Assembly (NCBI GenBank): GCA_940671915.1
Contig: CALNVZ010003426.1
Coordinates: 12,516,951-12,580,950 of the forward strand
From: Paracentrotus lividus
Taxonomy: Eukaryota > Echinodermata > Echinoidea > Camarodonta > Echinidae
Direction: 5' to 3'
DNA length: 64,000 nucleotides
How positions within the stretch are numbered: position 1 is the stretch's first letter; the number at the start of each line of letters is the position of its first letter. The notes beneath the pieces were generated by a model that was not told the origin of the DNA, ran no database searches, and saw only the letters and a program-made list of their open reading frames with translations. Position numbers and translations under genes: made by a program. This document shows, one piece after another, positions 33,895 through 45,837 of the stretch.

Positions 33895-35771
33895 ATGGGC
33901 AGATTGTCTCTTACCCAAGCTCGAAGTGCATTTTTCAGACTGAATTGTGATAATGCAGATTGATCGTATGCTATTCCGAGCGCTGAATCGTCAAGCCAAT
34001 TATATGCTTGGATTCCATCATGAATATACACCGAGTTCAAAATCAAAAGAAGGAAAGAAATAGTCAGATAAAAAGACCAACAAAAAAAAACCCACAAATA
34101 TTTGTTTTGTTTTGTTTTGTTTTCTTGGGAGAGCCTGAAGTGGGTTTAAGATAAACTTGATGTGGTAACAATCACAAAATGAATACAAAATAATAATGCA
34201 AGATCACCACTATTAAGGCTTTAGACTTATAAACCAAATGATTTCAGAATAAAATAGGCAATTACCAAAATATGGAAAAATAATTGTGTTATTTGTTGAG
34301 ACCTGACCATGCTCACAACAGGGAATTAATTGATTGATAAAGACTAGGCAACATGCCAACATGTTGTTATCTGTGTTAATTTTTTTTTATCATTACATGT
34401 ATTACTGGAGGAATTATCCCCTCATTTTTTTTTCTTCAGAAAACAAAGAAACAGGTCAAGCCTATCTAAATACAAAAAAAGTAAAACAGTTATTTCCTTT
34501 AATATATGCATTTTATGTATTGTACTCACACTTTGAAATAATCTGGTACATATTTAATGGTTATTCCTGCTTTAATTGTTTTGTTTGTTTGTTTTTTTTA
34601 TACATTTTCTAATTTTTTGTGAGCTCAGTCCCTTCTTCAGAAGATGTTAAACTATTATTTGCCTATTTTCTGCCTAAAATCAAGTATTTTTGTTGAATTT
34701 TGGAATGTAATTCCTAAATCAAAATCTTCAAATCTTCATCATTCCCCAGTAATGAGGGTTCTAAACCCCTTCAAAATGATAAGTGTACCACATGTAGTGT
34801 ACCACAGAAAGGCGGACCTATGAAGTAGTCATTATTATTATTATTACTAGAGAAAGGTGAGAAGAATTATTGAAATGTAAGGATGCCCAGGTGTACAAAT
34901 TTAAGGAAGGGCATCTAATAGAATAATTTATTATCTACATCAAATACATACATAGGAAAAATAAGTAAAATGTAAGGAACACTACACAAAAAAGGATATA
35001 ACAATGCCTCAAATCTGTTCATATTCTACGTTTTTTTTTAAACAAATATCTTCACAAAGCAGGCCTTAAACATATCTGACAAAAATATCTCTTGGAAATG
35101 CATGTATGGAGAGTCCACAAGGCTAATAACCTCTGGTAAAAATTATTCAAATGAGGGGGTCGACCATCTCACGAGGAACTATGCATGATTATACACATTA
35201 GATTTATGTCGTTTCACAAACATTTTATGCGAGCTACAGATAATAACATTTAATAATCATTCTATGCAGAGTTGACACTCGTTTGGTTTTCATCCGACAA
35301 GTACTGCATATAAAATAATACAAGTTCTTTTAGTGCACTATTCACAAGTTGTAATAAATGCTGAATTTATAAGGCTGCCATCGTCTTCTCATCAATAAAT
35401 AATTCGTCTTGATAGAGCGGAAGGGCGTCGACATTCAATCAATTTACATCTTCATGTAGGTTCAATGCTCTCCTTGCTGTCAGCAGAACCTCATATGTTG
35501 CATCATTTCCCCAAAAGAGACAGGAGTTTCTAATTTATCCCTGAAAGCGAACTTTACACAACACAAATCTTTTCTGATAGCTTGTGCGAAAAGCGAAAAG
35601 GGCATTGGATGTGATGAATTTAAAGTTTGCTTAAACTCATCTGGCACGTACATGTAACTAATGATTAACATACCTGTAATTATGTTTATCATGTTGTACA
35701 CTGGAGAGAAAGGGGGTTTGTATGTTTTCCATAGAAGCAGACTACATTGTAGATTGATGTGTAACTTTATT
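33895..35771. other. No recognised feature
   Basis: AT-rich. A (TTTTG)n microsatellite lies at about 34101-34122. The ~90-codon frames are AT-rich with no domain. Confidence 0.45.
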
Positions 35772-36042
35772 GGTATATGTGATGCATCACATCGAAATCA
35801 GACACAAGTCGCCGAGCAAATTCAGCACAGTGTCAAGGAAAACGGCAAAATAATAAAAAATGTCTTATATGGGGGGAAATATTTTTGTGATTTTCTAAAT
35901 TTTCAATGTTTCTTGTATGCTCTGTAAATTTTTTTAGTAGAAATGATTAGAGGAAAGCCCTTAGAATAGATTGTTTTGGTGCATTATTTTACTCTTTTCT
36001 TGCGACGTGTGTCTGATTTTGATATGATGAGTCACATATACC
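35772..36042. mobile_element. 271-bp TIR element, GGTATATGTG ends
   Basis: GGTATATGTGATGCATCACA on the left pairs with the right end (GATGAGTCACATATACC), continuing through AATCAGACACAAGTCGC against GCGACGTGTGTCTGATT, about 40 bp in all. It has a decayed relative at 25660. Target duplication not resolved. Confidence 0.7.
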
Positions 36043-37383
36043 ATCTGCTAAAAGCAAAAAGGTAATTAGCTCTTTGTTGAAAGCAGAAAGATAGGAAAGT
36101 TTCTAAATCATACAAGGAAGGCATACTAAACACATGAACGAACATGAACCCACATAGGGCCTACAGTCTCTAAAAAGCAAGAGGGGCATTAACTATGTGC
36201 AAAAGCGTATGAACATGTAACCTATTACGCCCCTTCAACTATAAGTAGAAGAAACTAAGCACAGAATTTATCTTAATTATTTATGGCAAGAATAGCAATA
36301 GGAAAACTATCCACATAGTATTTGTTGCCCAAGTGCCAAACGGGCGTTAACTCTGCTTAAAATAATTATTTAAGGTCCTTTTGCCTTTCAAAAGATAACA
36401 TCATCTGTTCTGGGATTTAAATCCCTGTGTAACTGGATTGCTAACATGATACTATTTATGTTCCCTGTTGCCTGATATTATCACTTTAGTGCTGTTTTGT
36501 AAGTGGCTAAGGACTCACAGTGAAATGCCAAGGTTTGCCATTTTCTTCAAATAATTGGCATCTCTCATGAGAGCCAGAAGGAATTTTCTTCTAAGTCATC
36601 TTGATTGAGCTAATGCCCTTTTACTCCTCATTTAACCAAACTTTTTTGTTCATGAATAAGTCTGTTGTGGAGTTCACACTGGAAATTACTCCAAAAGACA
36701 CGATACAGATAATATTGTATTTTTCTTCTTCTTTTACTTCTAGCAACACCATTGGAGAGAAAACAATTTTTTCATTATGTTTGTATAATTGTGAACGAAG
36801 TCAGCTTTATGGTAGGTAAAGAGTTAATACTTGAAGGAAAATGCAAAAAAAATGTACCAAAAAAAAAAGAGTTGGATGTGCTAGGAAAAAAGAATTATTC
36901 AAACAGGTGTGTTTACCTCAACATCAGAGTGTGATGGTCACTAAACGTAAACATACCAGCATTATTTTAAAACAAGTATGTCCTGATGAGGGCAATTTTT
37001 GATATACAATGTACTGAGACAAGTACAATGTATACATACATGTACACTTATTGAAGTTGTTAAATTAGTGTGTTTTAATACTATTACATGATTATAATCA
37101 TCATAAAACATCAATAGTTTTCACCAACAATTGTTATCAACATCATTTTATGTAATATAACAGTTTCTACACCTGCAATTCCTATTTTCCTTTACACACC
37201 AAACAAAAAATCTTACTCTATAAGCACTACATTTGACATTACCATACAATATATGTTTAAATTGACTTCTAATCCAGTTACAGGAACATAATGTTGTCTA
37301 TTGCCCAGAGTATATAAACATGGAGGACTCAAGCTTGCTGTTTGCACACCAACAATGTGATTATCTTGTCAATGGCCTGTGAC
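36043..37383. other. No recognised feature
   Basis: AT-rich. No exon or bounded repeat was recognised. Confidence 0.45.
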
Positions 37384-37386
37384 TGA

Positions 37387-37814
37387 AGGCGCTGCTGCAC
37401 TAGCTCGAGCTAAAAAATAGCGCGCTAATTAGTGGATCGGGAAAAAAGCCTGAAAAAAGAAACCGGTCCTGCACTAGCTCAAGCTATTTTAAAATTTCCC
37501 TTTAACGACCAGACCCGACCTTGAACAAACGAGCCTGATGTGTATTGCGCAACTGGTAACTACCGCTAGCCTCTACACGCACAGGTGCACGATTTCGAAA
37601 GCTCAAGCTAGTACAGCACCGCGCAAAATAGCGCGCTATTTCGTGCTAAAACCGCAAACCAGCTCGAGTTTTTTCAAAAAAACCTAAGATGACCCAGGTT
37701 TGAATCTCCTCCAAATTATTTGACCACAAAGTCGGATCTGCTCTGATCGAGCTAATTCATCAGATCACAAATAGCGCGCTATTTGAAATAGCTCGAGCTA
37801 GTGCAGCAGCGCCT
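37387..37814 (-). mobile_element. AGGCGC-ended TIR element, copy C
   Basis: Ends AGGCGCTGCTGCACTAGCTC and its complement, with TGA at 37384-37386 and 37815-37817 as target duplication. The interior is in the opposite orientation to copy B (CAACTGGTAACTACCGC on the plus strand). Confidence 0.85.
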
Positions 37815-37817
37815 TGA

Positions 37818-38875
37818 GAGACAAAATTGCCAAACGGGTGAAACCTGTGGCTGGTTCATTCGCTGTCCTGCATGCAAATTCATGCATTTTATTTGGCATT
37901 GTGAGAGTTCATTTCCCAAAGAAATATACAGTTATCGTGTTTTCAGAAGAACCCTCTCTATTTAGAATAAGAAGTCTTTTTTACTGGTACAAGTATTTTC
38001 AAATCTCAATCAATTTTATCTGCTCACTGTCATTAAAAATTATTTAACTCTTTTGAATTGATGCAAATTTTAAAGGAAAGCTGCCCAAAAGCATATACTT
38101 TTGTAATATATGGTAAGAGATAAAAAGTAGAGTTATCAGTATTGGTTTATTGTCATAAATACAAATGTAGTACATCAACCATGCAGCTTGAAAGCTGAGA
38201 CTATACAATTACACTCTCAGATGTCATTGCCCGATATCTAAACCAACCTTTCTTGTTCAAGTATAGTTCTATAAAATTATCTAATTTATGTAAAATTTCG
38301 CAATAAGGAAATAAATGTGATTTAAAAATGTCAACATACATCTGCTGTTTATTGAAAGCCATAATAACATTGTTTATATGATTTAAACGAGTTGAAGTTA
38401 TTCACACTTTCTAAAAAGCAAATTAAATACTTAAGCAGCAATATTTCCTTGACATAAATTGTCATAAATATGACATTATCATATGACACTATCTTTGGGC
38501 ACTGGGTAAAAAGCAAAATTCAGTTCACATGGGTTTTTGAAGAATAATTTTCAGCTCCATTTGTTTCAATTTCCAGGAGAATAAAAACACTTTGCGGCTT
38601 ACTTTGAAATCTGCGAGTATATTGATATAATATCAACTACAGTTACTGTATTTTTGGTGGTTGTTGTTGCTTGTTTTCTTTATCTAAACATACATATACT
38701 TTATAGCCTTCTCAATTTAAACAGTGCAACACAGCTTGTGAAAAGAGCAGTAAACAAGGTAAATTACAAGGCGCCATGTGTATTTGGATTGATTATCTAA
38801 AAATGTATTCACTTGAGCTCAGGATTTGTATTGCCAGTTCTGTGTTCTCAAAGATGACATGCCTACACAAAATGT
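37818..38875. other. No recognised feature
   Basis: AT-rich. Nothing bounded. Confidence 0.45.
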
Positions 38876-38877
38876 TC

Positions 38878-39007
38878 TTCTTTTTTTTTCTTTCTTTCTT
38901 TAGTTTTTTGTTTTGTTTTTGTTTGTTTTTCTTTGTTTTGTTTGTTTTTTTGTTGTTTTTTTTTTGTTGTGTTGTTGTTTTTTTGTTTTGTTTTTTTTTT
39001 GGGGGGG
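38878..39007. repeat. T-rich/(TTTTG)n tract ending in a G run
   Basis: Imperfect TTTTG and TTG iterations end in T10 followed by G7, the same order as at 6619-6960. The overlapping frames on both strands are artefacts. Confidence 0.85.
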
Positions 39008-39289
39008 TCTTTTTTAGTTACAGAAAGAGGTCCCTGCAAAGTGAGACCCATTTAATATAATTACATTACAAATAAGGCACATGGATGTATGGTCAACCAT
39101 CTGCATATAATTAGTACCCTGTAACATTGACATAAATGATCAATTTCAAATCAATAGTTAGTATCCCTAACTAAAGGTTCATCTGTGAAAAAATTTAAAA
39201 GAAGCTAATTTCAACTGATTTTGGTAGATATGGGTATGGACAACTACCAAAGAAAAAGAAGGGAAGATTGGGGTTGGGGAAAATTTTTT

Positions 39290-40020
39290 ATCGGAGTCAA
39301 AAGGTCATTGACCCCTACCTGAAGAGCTATTGAATCGTATCTCAGCAAATGAAAATGGTAAATAGATGAAATTGGTGTCAAACATGCACAGAATTAAAAA
39401 AGGAAGAAAACTTAAAAATAAAAGTCAACACTTTGGACCTAACCTTGACCTTGAAAAATGAGGTCAAAGGTCAAATGCTGTCATTTGTCACACAAAATGG
39501 TAGATGAATTGTATTTCAGCACCAGAATACGGTATATAAGATGAAAATTAGTCTCAAAATATGCAGAACTAAAAGAGGAAAAATACTTTAAATAAAAGCC
39601 AACTCTTTAGACAAATCTTGACCTCAAAAATGAGGTCAAAGGTCATAAAAGGTTATTTCATTAATTAAAATGAATGGCATTATGAATCATATTTCAGCAC
39701 CAGAATATATGGTATAAAAGATGATATTAGTATCAAAAAGTGCAGAATTAAAAGAGGAAGATTACTTGAAATAAAAGTAAACTCTTTGAATCACATCTTG
39801 ACCTCCAACAGGAGGTCATAGGTCATAAAATGTCATTTTATCATAATGAAAGGCAATATGAATGCGTTATTTCAGCACAGAATATAGTGTATAGATGGTA
39901 TATTGGTATCAAAATGTGCAGAATTAAAAGGAGGAATATTTAAATGAAAGTCAACACTTTGGATTAAATCTTGGCCTCTAGAAATGAGGTCAAAGGTCAA
40001 AGATGATCATTTTATTAACC
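39290..40020 (+). repeat. Left-arm tandem array with DR1 motifs, period about 175 bp
   Basis: Units repeat the order AGGTCAAAGGTCA, a CATTTTATTAAT-like block, ATTTCAGCACCAGAATA, GTGCAGAATTAAAAGAGGA and CTTGACCTC. Two AGGTCA half-sites one base apart are found at 39461-39473, 39633-39645, 39813-39825 (T spacer) and 39987-39999; an outermost degenerate version lies at about 39294. Confidence 0.85.
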
Positions 40021-40912
40021 TGAAGCTGCCATGGTATACTTATCGAATAGAATTTGCGATATAGACTAAATAAATCAAGCAAAAAAATGATGAAAAATAA
40101 GGGCTGAGTGCAACATATTGAGACAGGATTAGTGGAAGAAAAGGAGAGGGAAAATTGTCTAATGGGTTAAAAGGTCATTGACATTGATTAACAACAACTA
40201 TAAATTAAAATCCTCATACAATAACATAATTGGTTTAACCGGACTAAGAGAAGGAATTTGCTCTTTCTTAGCGTTTAATTATTTTGATTAATCAAGCCAA
40301 GGATTCAAAACGTCACCCAAAGTGTATGTTGAAATTTAGGTTGTTTAGATATTATTCAGTTTTTTATGTATTTCTTTGAGACCTCAAACATTATCAAAAA
40401 TTATTGCCATGTGATCCTGGAATATGAACATGCACTACAAATGCAATTATCTGAAGGTTCTTTCCATATTTTTTCTTTTTCAAGGGGGGACAAGATAGTA
40501 CTTTCACATATTCCAAAGTCCATGAGATATTCTAATCAATTAAGAGGGTGAAAAGTTTTTTAGCTTTTTAGACAATGTAACTTACGTAACACACAACTGT
40601 ATACGGTAAGAGTGAGGATGGTTTATAATTTTGGGTTCTCGGAATTCTCATATATTTATCTGAAAATGTAGTTGTAATGTCTATCCTAATTTCAACAAAG
40701 TTTTTGTGACGTATTCCATGTACGTAATTCTGACCAAGACACGCTTATCAATCTGTTCATCTAAATGTACATCGTGGAGTAGTATATAGAGTTTGAAGGG
40801 TAAGAACATAACTTCAAGCCATTAGGAAAAGGACAAATAGTTTTGTCTGAGCTCGTATGCACTTATGTCGTTGAAATGAATCCATTTCAACGCACGAGTT
40901 ATAGTCGCTGAT

Positions 40913-41266
40913 ATGAGTGCAATAATAATTCAACATTCATCTATGGCCAGAAGTCTTGATCACCAAAATACAAGATTCAATACTAGATGGCATGATATCC
41001 ACTTGAAACTTAACAAGTACTATTGCTTTACCAACACAAAAGAAATTAATCAATTACTAGCTTCCTCTTTAGCCTATGCAACAATATATGTTGTGGTTAA
41101 GAGTTTTCTCATCATGCGGGTCTATTGTGAGAGAGAGATTTTGGGACAAGGGGTCAAGGCTGAAATTTGCATACAGTGTTGTCTTATCTTCCTTTTCTTT
41201 TTTCATGCCTTTTTGAAGACTTCGGATTGCACAGCAAATTTAGTAATCTCATTTCTTGAGTGGTGA
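40913..41266 (+). other. Unrecognised 117-codon frame in the foldback centre
   Basis: The frame lies wholly in the unique centre of the foldback element. It is mostly hydrophobic at the C-terminus (CLIFLFFFHAF). No DDE/DDD spacing, zinc finger or helicase motif is evident, so it is not supported as a transposase. Possibly chance in AT-rich DNA. Confidence 0.12.
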
Positions 41267-41576
41267 TAATTCTTAATGCAACTTTGACAAAGAATGATAG
41301 ATCGTGTAAAATGGCAGCTACCTCGTATGTTATTGATGAGAATATAATTCATATTGTTTTGTCAGTGGTCAATGACGCTTTAAAACCCATTAGACAGATT
41401 CCTCGCTCGCTCCTTAATCTCTCACTGATACCTGCCTGCCATATGTTGGCACATGTCCTGTAGTACCTTACTAATTTGTTTTGTATTATTATTTTTTTTT
41501 TTTTAGCCGATAATTCATAGTTAGGATCTATATTGGCAATTATATATGATAAGTATATCCATGTAAACAGTTGATG

Positions 41577-42290
41577 AAATGACTATCTTTATCTTTAACC
41601 TCATTTTAAAGAGGTCCAGATTTTGAAATATTGTTCCCTTTTGTTAATTCTGCACATTTTGGTACTAATATCATACTATTTTACTATATTCTGGTGCTGG
41701 AAATAACGATTCCAATATGCCATTATATATGAATAAAAATGAACATTTTATGAACCTTTGACCTCACTTTTGAGGTCAAGATGTGAATCAAAGAGTTACT
41801 TTTATTTAAGTATTCTTCCTCTTTTATTCTGCAGCATTTTTGATATTAAAATATATCTTTTTACCATATTCTTAGTGCTGAAATATGAGTTCATTATGCC
41901 ATTCATTTTAATTAAATGAAATGACCTTTTTATGACCTCTGACGCTCAATTTTTGAGGTCAAGATTTGATCCAAAACAGTCCGCAATTTATTTGAAGTAT
42001 TCTTCCTCTTTTAATTCTGCAACTTTTGAGACTAATATTGTCTGTATACCGTATTCTGGCACTGAAATAACATTCATATACCATTTTATGTGTCAAAATG
42101 ACAACATTTGACCTTTGACCTCATTTTTCGAGGTCAAGGTTAGGTCCAAAGTGTTGAATTTTATTTTACGTTTTCTTCCTTTTTTTATTTTGAGCATTTT
42201 GGCACTAATTTCATCTATTTACCATATTCTTTTGCTGAGATACGATTCATAGCTCTTCAGGAAAAGGTCAATGACCTTTGACCTATGATA
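41577..42290 (-). repeat. Right-arm tandem array with DR1 motifs
   Basis: The inverted counterpart of the left array. Perfect TGACCTTTGACCT occurs at 42109-42121 and 42272-42284; imperfect versions lie at 41751-41764 and 41933-41945. Spacings of 163, 176 and 182 bp match the left arm's period. Confidence 0.85.
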
Positions 42291-42667
42291 AAAAAATTTC
42301 CCCAGCCCCAATCTTCCCTTCTTTTTTTTTTGGTAGTTGTCCATACCCATATCTACCAAAATCAGTTGAAATTAGCTTCTTTTAAATTTTTTCACAGATT
42401 GGCTCAATATATGGCTAATTTAGGGTTACTAAGTGACCAATCAGGATCCTTGTTGCATAGATTTCTTGCATAAAAGTCTCACTGTGAACCAATCAGAATG
42501 GTTGTTTCAAAATTGCAATTGATCATAACTCTCTGTTACTTGGCACTGCTGCACTGAACAAGTGTTCTTTTTATCCAGGCTTCGACCTATTTCCATACAT
42601 AATCCTGCATGGCTGTGTAAAAGACGTTTTCTTCTGAAAAAAAAAACCCTCCACCTTGTAAGCTTAA

Positions 42668-43123
42668 ACCTGGTGTATAGTTTTGGGATCAAAAAAGGAA
42701 ATGGCACAAAACCGATCAAATGTAAATACATGTTGCCCAAAAAGATATGTGTGAGAGATCTTGTGACATTCCTTTCATTATTTCCGATGAATTTCATTGA
42801 GATTGTTTGAATAAGGCGTAATTAACTGCCGTTTAAACCTCTGCTGACAGATTCGCACGCCGGAGGTTACGGCTTGAATTAGTGCGAACGATCTGTGTGT
42901 AACACCCACACAAGAGAATCCCCATTGGTTTTCCACGTGAGCGCTAACCTGAGACGGGTCCCCGATTTATCTTTTTTATCCTTTTATTATGAAATACAGA
43001 CACTAAAACGAGATTTCAAGTACTATAATTTGCTTTATTATAGTTCTTGGATTCAATCTTTTATAATTTATCTTAATGTGAATCAAAATTAATTTTTCTT
43101 TCTCCCGAAACTATACACCACCT
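42668..43123 (-). mobile_element. TTAA-targeting MITE, CTGGTGTATAG ends, copy 1
   Basis: TTAA at 42664-42667 and 43124-43127. Ends ACCTGGTGTATAGTTTTGGG and CCCGAAACTATACACCACCT. The interior holds CACACAAGAGAATCCCC and TGAGCGCTAACCTGAGACGG. It abuts copy 2 with a single shared TTAA between them. The 82- and 96-codon frames overlapping its left end are not called. Confidence 0.8.
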
Positions 43124-43127
43124 TTAA

Positions 43128-43581
43128 AACTGGTGTATAGTTTTGGGAGAGGAAAATGTTTAATTTGGATTCATAGTTAGATGATATGAAAGATTGAATC
43201 TTATAACTATAATAAAATGTTGAAATCTTGTTTTAGTGTCTTTATCTCACAATATAAATATAAAATGTGGAAAGTAGGGGACCCGACACCAACTCAGCGT
43301 TCAAGTGGAAAACAAAAGGGGATTCTCTTGTGTGGGTGATAAACACACATTTTTATGCACCATTCATGTGGTAAGCGCCGGCATAGCAGCAAAGGTCTAA
43401 AACGACCGTTACATTATGTTTCTTTCATTACCAAACATTTTCATTTAAATTCACCAGAAATCATGAAAGGAATATCACAATATATTTCACACATATCTTT
43501 AGTGCAATGTGGAAAACATAAGACTATATTTGATCGGTTTAATGCCCATTCCATTTTTGTTCCCAAAACTATACACCAGCT
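43128..43581 (+). mobile_element. TTAA-targeting MITE, CTGGTGTATAG ends, copy 2
   Basis: TTAA at 43124-43127 and 43582-43585. Ends AACTGGTGTATAGTTTTGGG and CAAAACTATACACCAGCT. The interior (GGGGACCCGACACC, GGGGATTCTCTTGTGTGGGT) is in the opposite orientation to copy 1 and more diverged. Confidence 0.8.
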
Positions 43582-43619
43582 TTAAAGTCATTTTGCTATG
43601 GCAGGCATACAATTAGCCA

Positions 43620-44180
43620 TTTTAGATTGGACAAGATCCATTTCTACATGATTCGGTTGTGTCCTGTATGATTTTACTTCGTAGCACCAAATGAAAACTG
43701 GTTATGCCTTCCCAAATGTCTTGATCCTTATGTTCTAAAGATAATCATTTTGAGATTACAACAAAATAAGGTTGAGGCATCTGGAAGTTCAAGCCAATTT
43801 AGCCAAAGTTATAACAGCAATTTCACACAATACATTGACATTATTCCTGCATACCTCAGTTTGGTGCGCTGTATGAAAATGGGATATATGATTAAAAAAG
43901 CATCCATCTTGACTCCGTGAAGATAGTCATCTTCAGATTAAACAAAACATGATTGAGGCATTGACAGGGTGAGCATCAAGTCGATTGATGGAGTTGGGCT
44001 CCTTTCTTAAACCATGACGAACAAGTGGCCCTTTTTAGTCTGGACACTGACCTATTTGCATTCCTTATGATCTTGTTTTGTTGCGCCGAATAAAAAACAG
44101 GATCTCCGATTCCCAAACACTCAAGCTTAAGAGCGTCGGCATGAAACCGGAGCAGGGATAAAAGCTTCATCGCGATTCAA
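43620..44180. repeat. Degenerate tandem repeat, period about 180-220 bp
   Basis: Related words recur at 43683 (TAGCACCAAATGAAAACTGG), 43866 (TGCGCTGTATGAAAATGGG) and 44084 (TGCGCCGAATAAAAAACAGG). GATTACAACAAAATAAGGTT at 43754 is matched by GATTAAACAAAACATGATTG at 43937. Strongly diverged, so unit limits are approximate. Confidence 0.45.
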
Positions 44181-44835
44181 CTGAAAGGTAACTACAGATG
44201 AGCCCCATAAATCCATACTTATTTAATATTCCCCGTTAAGTACCCCCATGGACTGACCCCTTCCTGGTAATTTTTAATGGAATATATAGTTGAGGGCATA
44301 TGAATATTAGTTATGCAGAATTATTCAGGGTAATGTAATACTGTGTAGTGTGAAGGACCTGGAAGTTCAAATTACACTGTAGATTGGATTGATCTAAAAA
44401 ATTTGCTATCTCTTTCATTTTCAGCTTTCACTCTTTATTTTGTTCTTTTCACGATTAAACGTTTATCTCTAAGTGTGGTTCCTCTCCTTCTAACTTCTAT
44501 AAATTCCCTTATCATTCTATGTCTCTTGCAATATTTGTTCTTCACTAGCTGTGCAATTACTTGCAAAATATGTTAAATTATTTGTTATTAATTTTGTATT
44601 ACAATACAGGTAGATGTAAAATACAACTTCATTCAGATCATTAAATTTTGTTTTTCATTTTTCTACTGGTCAATTTGCTATTGCTATCGGCCTACAGTTA
44701 CTTCAAAGAAAACAACATTGTTGCATGACTTTGGCCCCGTTCTGTTTATTCACGTCGTCACTGTTTTTGCTGTAATCATGTTCTATCTAAATCACATGCC
44801 CTCAGGGATCTATGTTCTGCCTCATTAATTTACAT
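44181..44835. other. No recognised feature
   Basis: AT-rich. Nothing bounded. Confidence 0.45.
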
Positions 44836-44838
44836 TCT

Positions 44839-45277
44839 AGGCGCTGCTGCACTAGCTCGAGCTAAAAAATAGCGCGCTAATTGTTAGATCGGGAAAAGAC
44901 TCGAAAGAAAGAAACCGGTCCTGCATTACCTCAAGCTATTTTAAAATTTCGCATTAACCAGCTGACCTGACCTTGAACAAACAAGCCCGATGTGTATTGC
45001 GCAACTGGTAACTACCGCTAGCGTATACACGCACAGGTGCACAATTTCGTATTTATCTCAAGCTAGTGCAGGACCGCGCAAAATAGCGCGCTATTTCGTA
45101 CCAAAATCGCAAACCAGCTCGAGTTTTTTTGAAAAAACCTAGGATGACTCGGGCTGGGATTTCAGCCAAATTAGCGAGCTATTTGACCGCAAAGCCAGCT
45201 CACCTTTGATCAGGCTAGTTCATCAGATCACAAATAGCGCGCTATTTAAAATAGCTCGAGCTAGTGCAGCAGCGCCT
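44839..45277 (-). mobile_element. AGGCGC-ended TIR element, copy D
   Basis: Ends AGGCGCTGCTGCACTAGCTC and its complement. The flanks are TCT on the left and ACT on the right, so the 3-bp target duplication has one mismatch. Same internal orientation as copy C, and very similar to copy B in reverse complement. Confidence 0.85.
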
Positions 45278-45837
45278 ACTGAGAAATTTACAGGGTTTCA
45301 GTAGCAAATTGTAAATGTAACTGCACTAGATGTGATCTACATGTACTTACTACTGCGTTTATAATCAAGGAGGCGAGACTAAAATAAAACAAGGTAAAAG
45401 TATGTAGACTTGATTCTAAACCACAAGCCTGACAATAAAATTTGGTTTTCACGTCATCGATTAAGAATTTCAAATTACATCTATAGAGAAATTTTCTTCT
45501 CTTGTTTCATTATAATTTATGTTATATTACAAACTGCCTATTATTTCCTTTCCTTTCTTTCCTTCCTTCCTTATACACAACCCTTTATAGTTTCTGTCTC
45601 TGTCATGATATTTGAACAAGTTTATGCCCATGATTCTAATAATATCATTAAGTCTCACTATCTTTCCAACCGCATCCCAACCCCTTCATTCTACAATAAA
45701 CTACAATCCCCTCCTCAAATCTTGAAGAGTTGCCTTTACTGTCATCATCGAAAAGACGTTAGAATCAAAATTGGGTTGAAGAGTCCCTTTTGCGAATATA
45801 GAAGGCCGACAGTGAAGGCTACTGCCCGACCAACTCC
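45278..45837. other. No gene supported
   Basis: A 172-codon frame (45410-45928) runs through a TTCC microsatellite and then into the GGGCCC MITE, so it is treated as chance. Confidence 0.4.

Larger units (their letters stand above)
39108..42545. mobile_element. ~3.4-kb foldback element with tandem-repeat arms
   Basis: The outer arms pair almost base for base around CTGTGAAAAAATTTAAAAGA / TCTTTTAAATTTTTTCACAG (39186, 42400), then GGTAGATATGGGTATGGACA. Weaker matching reaches about 39108 and 42545. The left arm (to about 40020) and right arm (from about 41577) are each built of ~160-182-bp tandem units. The 1.5-kb centre is not repeated and has no recognised transposase; a 117-codon frame at 40913-41266 is unassigned. 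This resembles Drosophila FB and the sea urchin TU elements, which also have long, internally repetitive inverted arms. Identity with TU is not claimed. Confidence 0.75.

Noticed and set aside
33900..33940. 24-base microexon between TTCAG and GTAAGAG on the minus strand
   Set aside because: No evidence of coding continuity; it lies at the edge of a mobile element.
33849..34097. 82-codon minus-strand frame with a hydrophobic start
   Set aside because: Its C-terminal part is the inverted end of the AGGCGC element.
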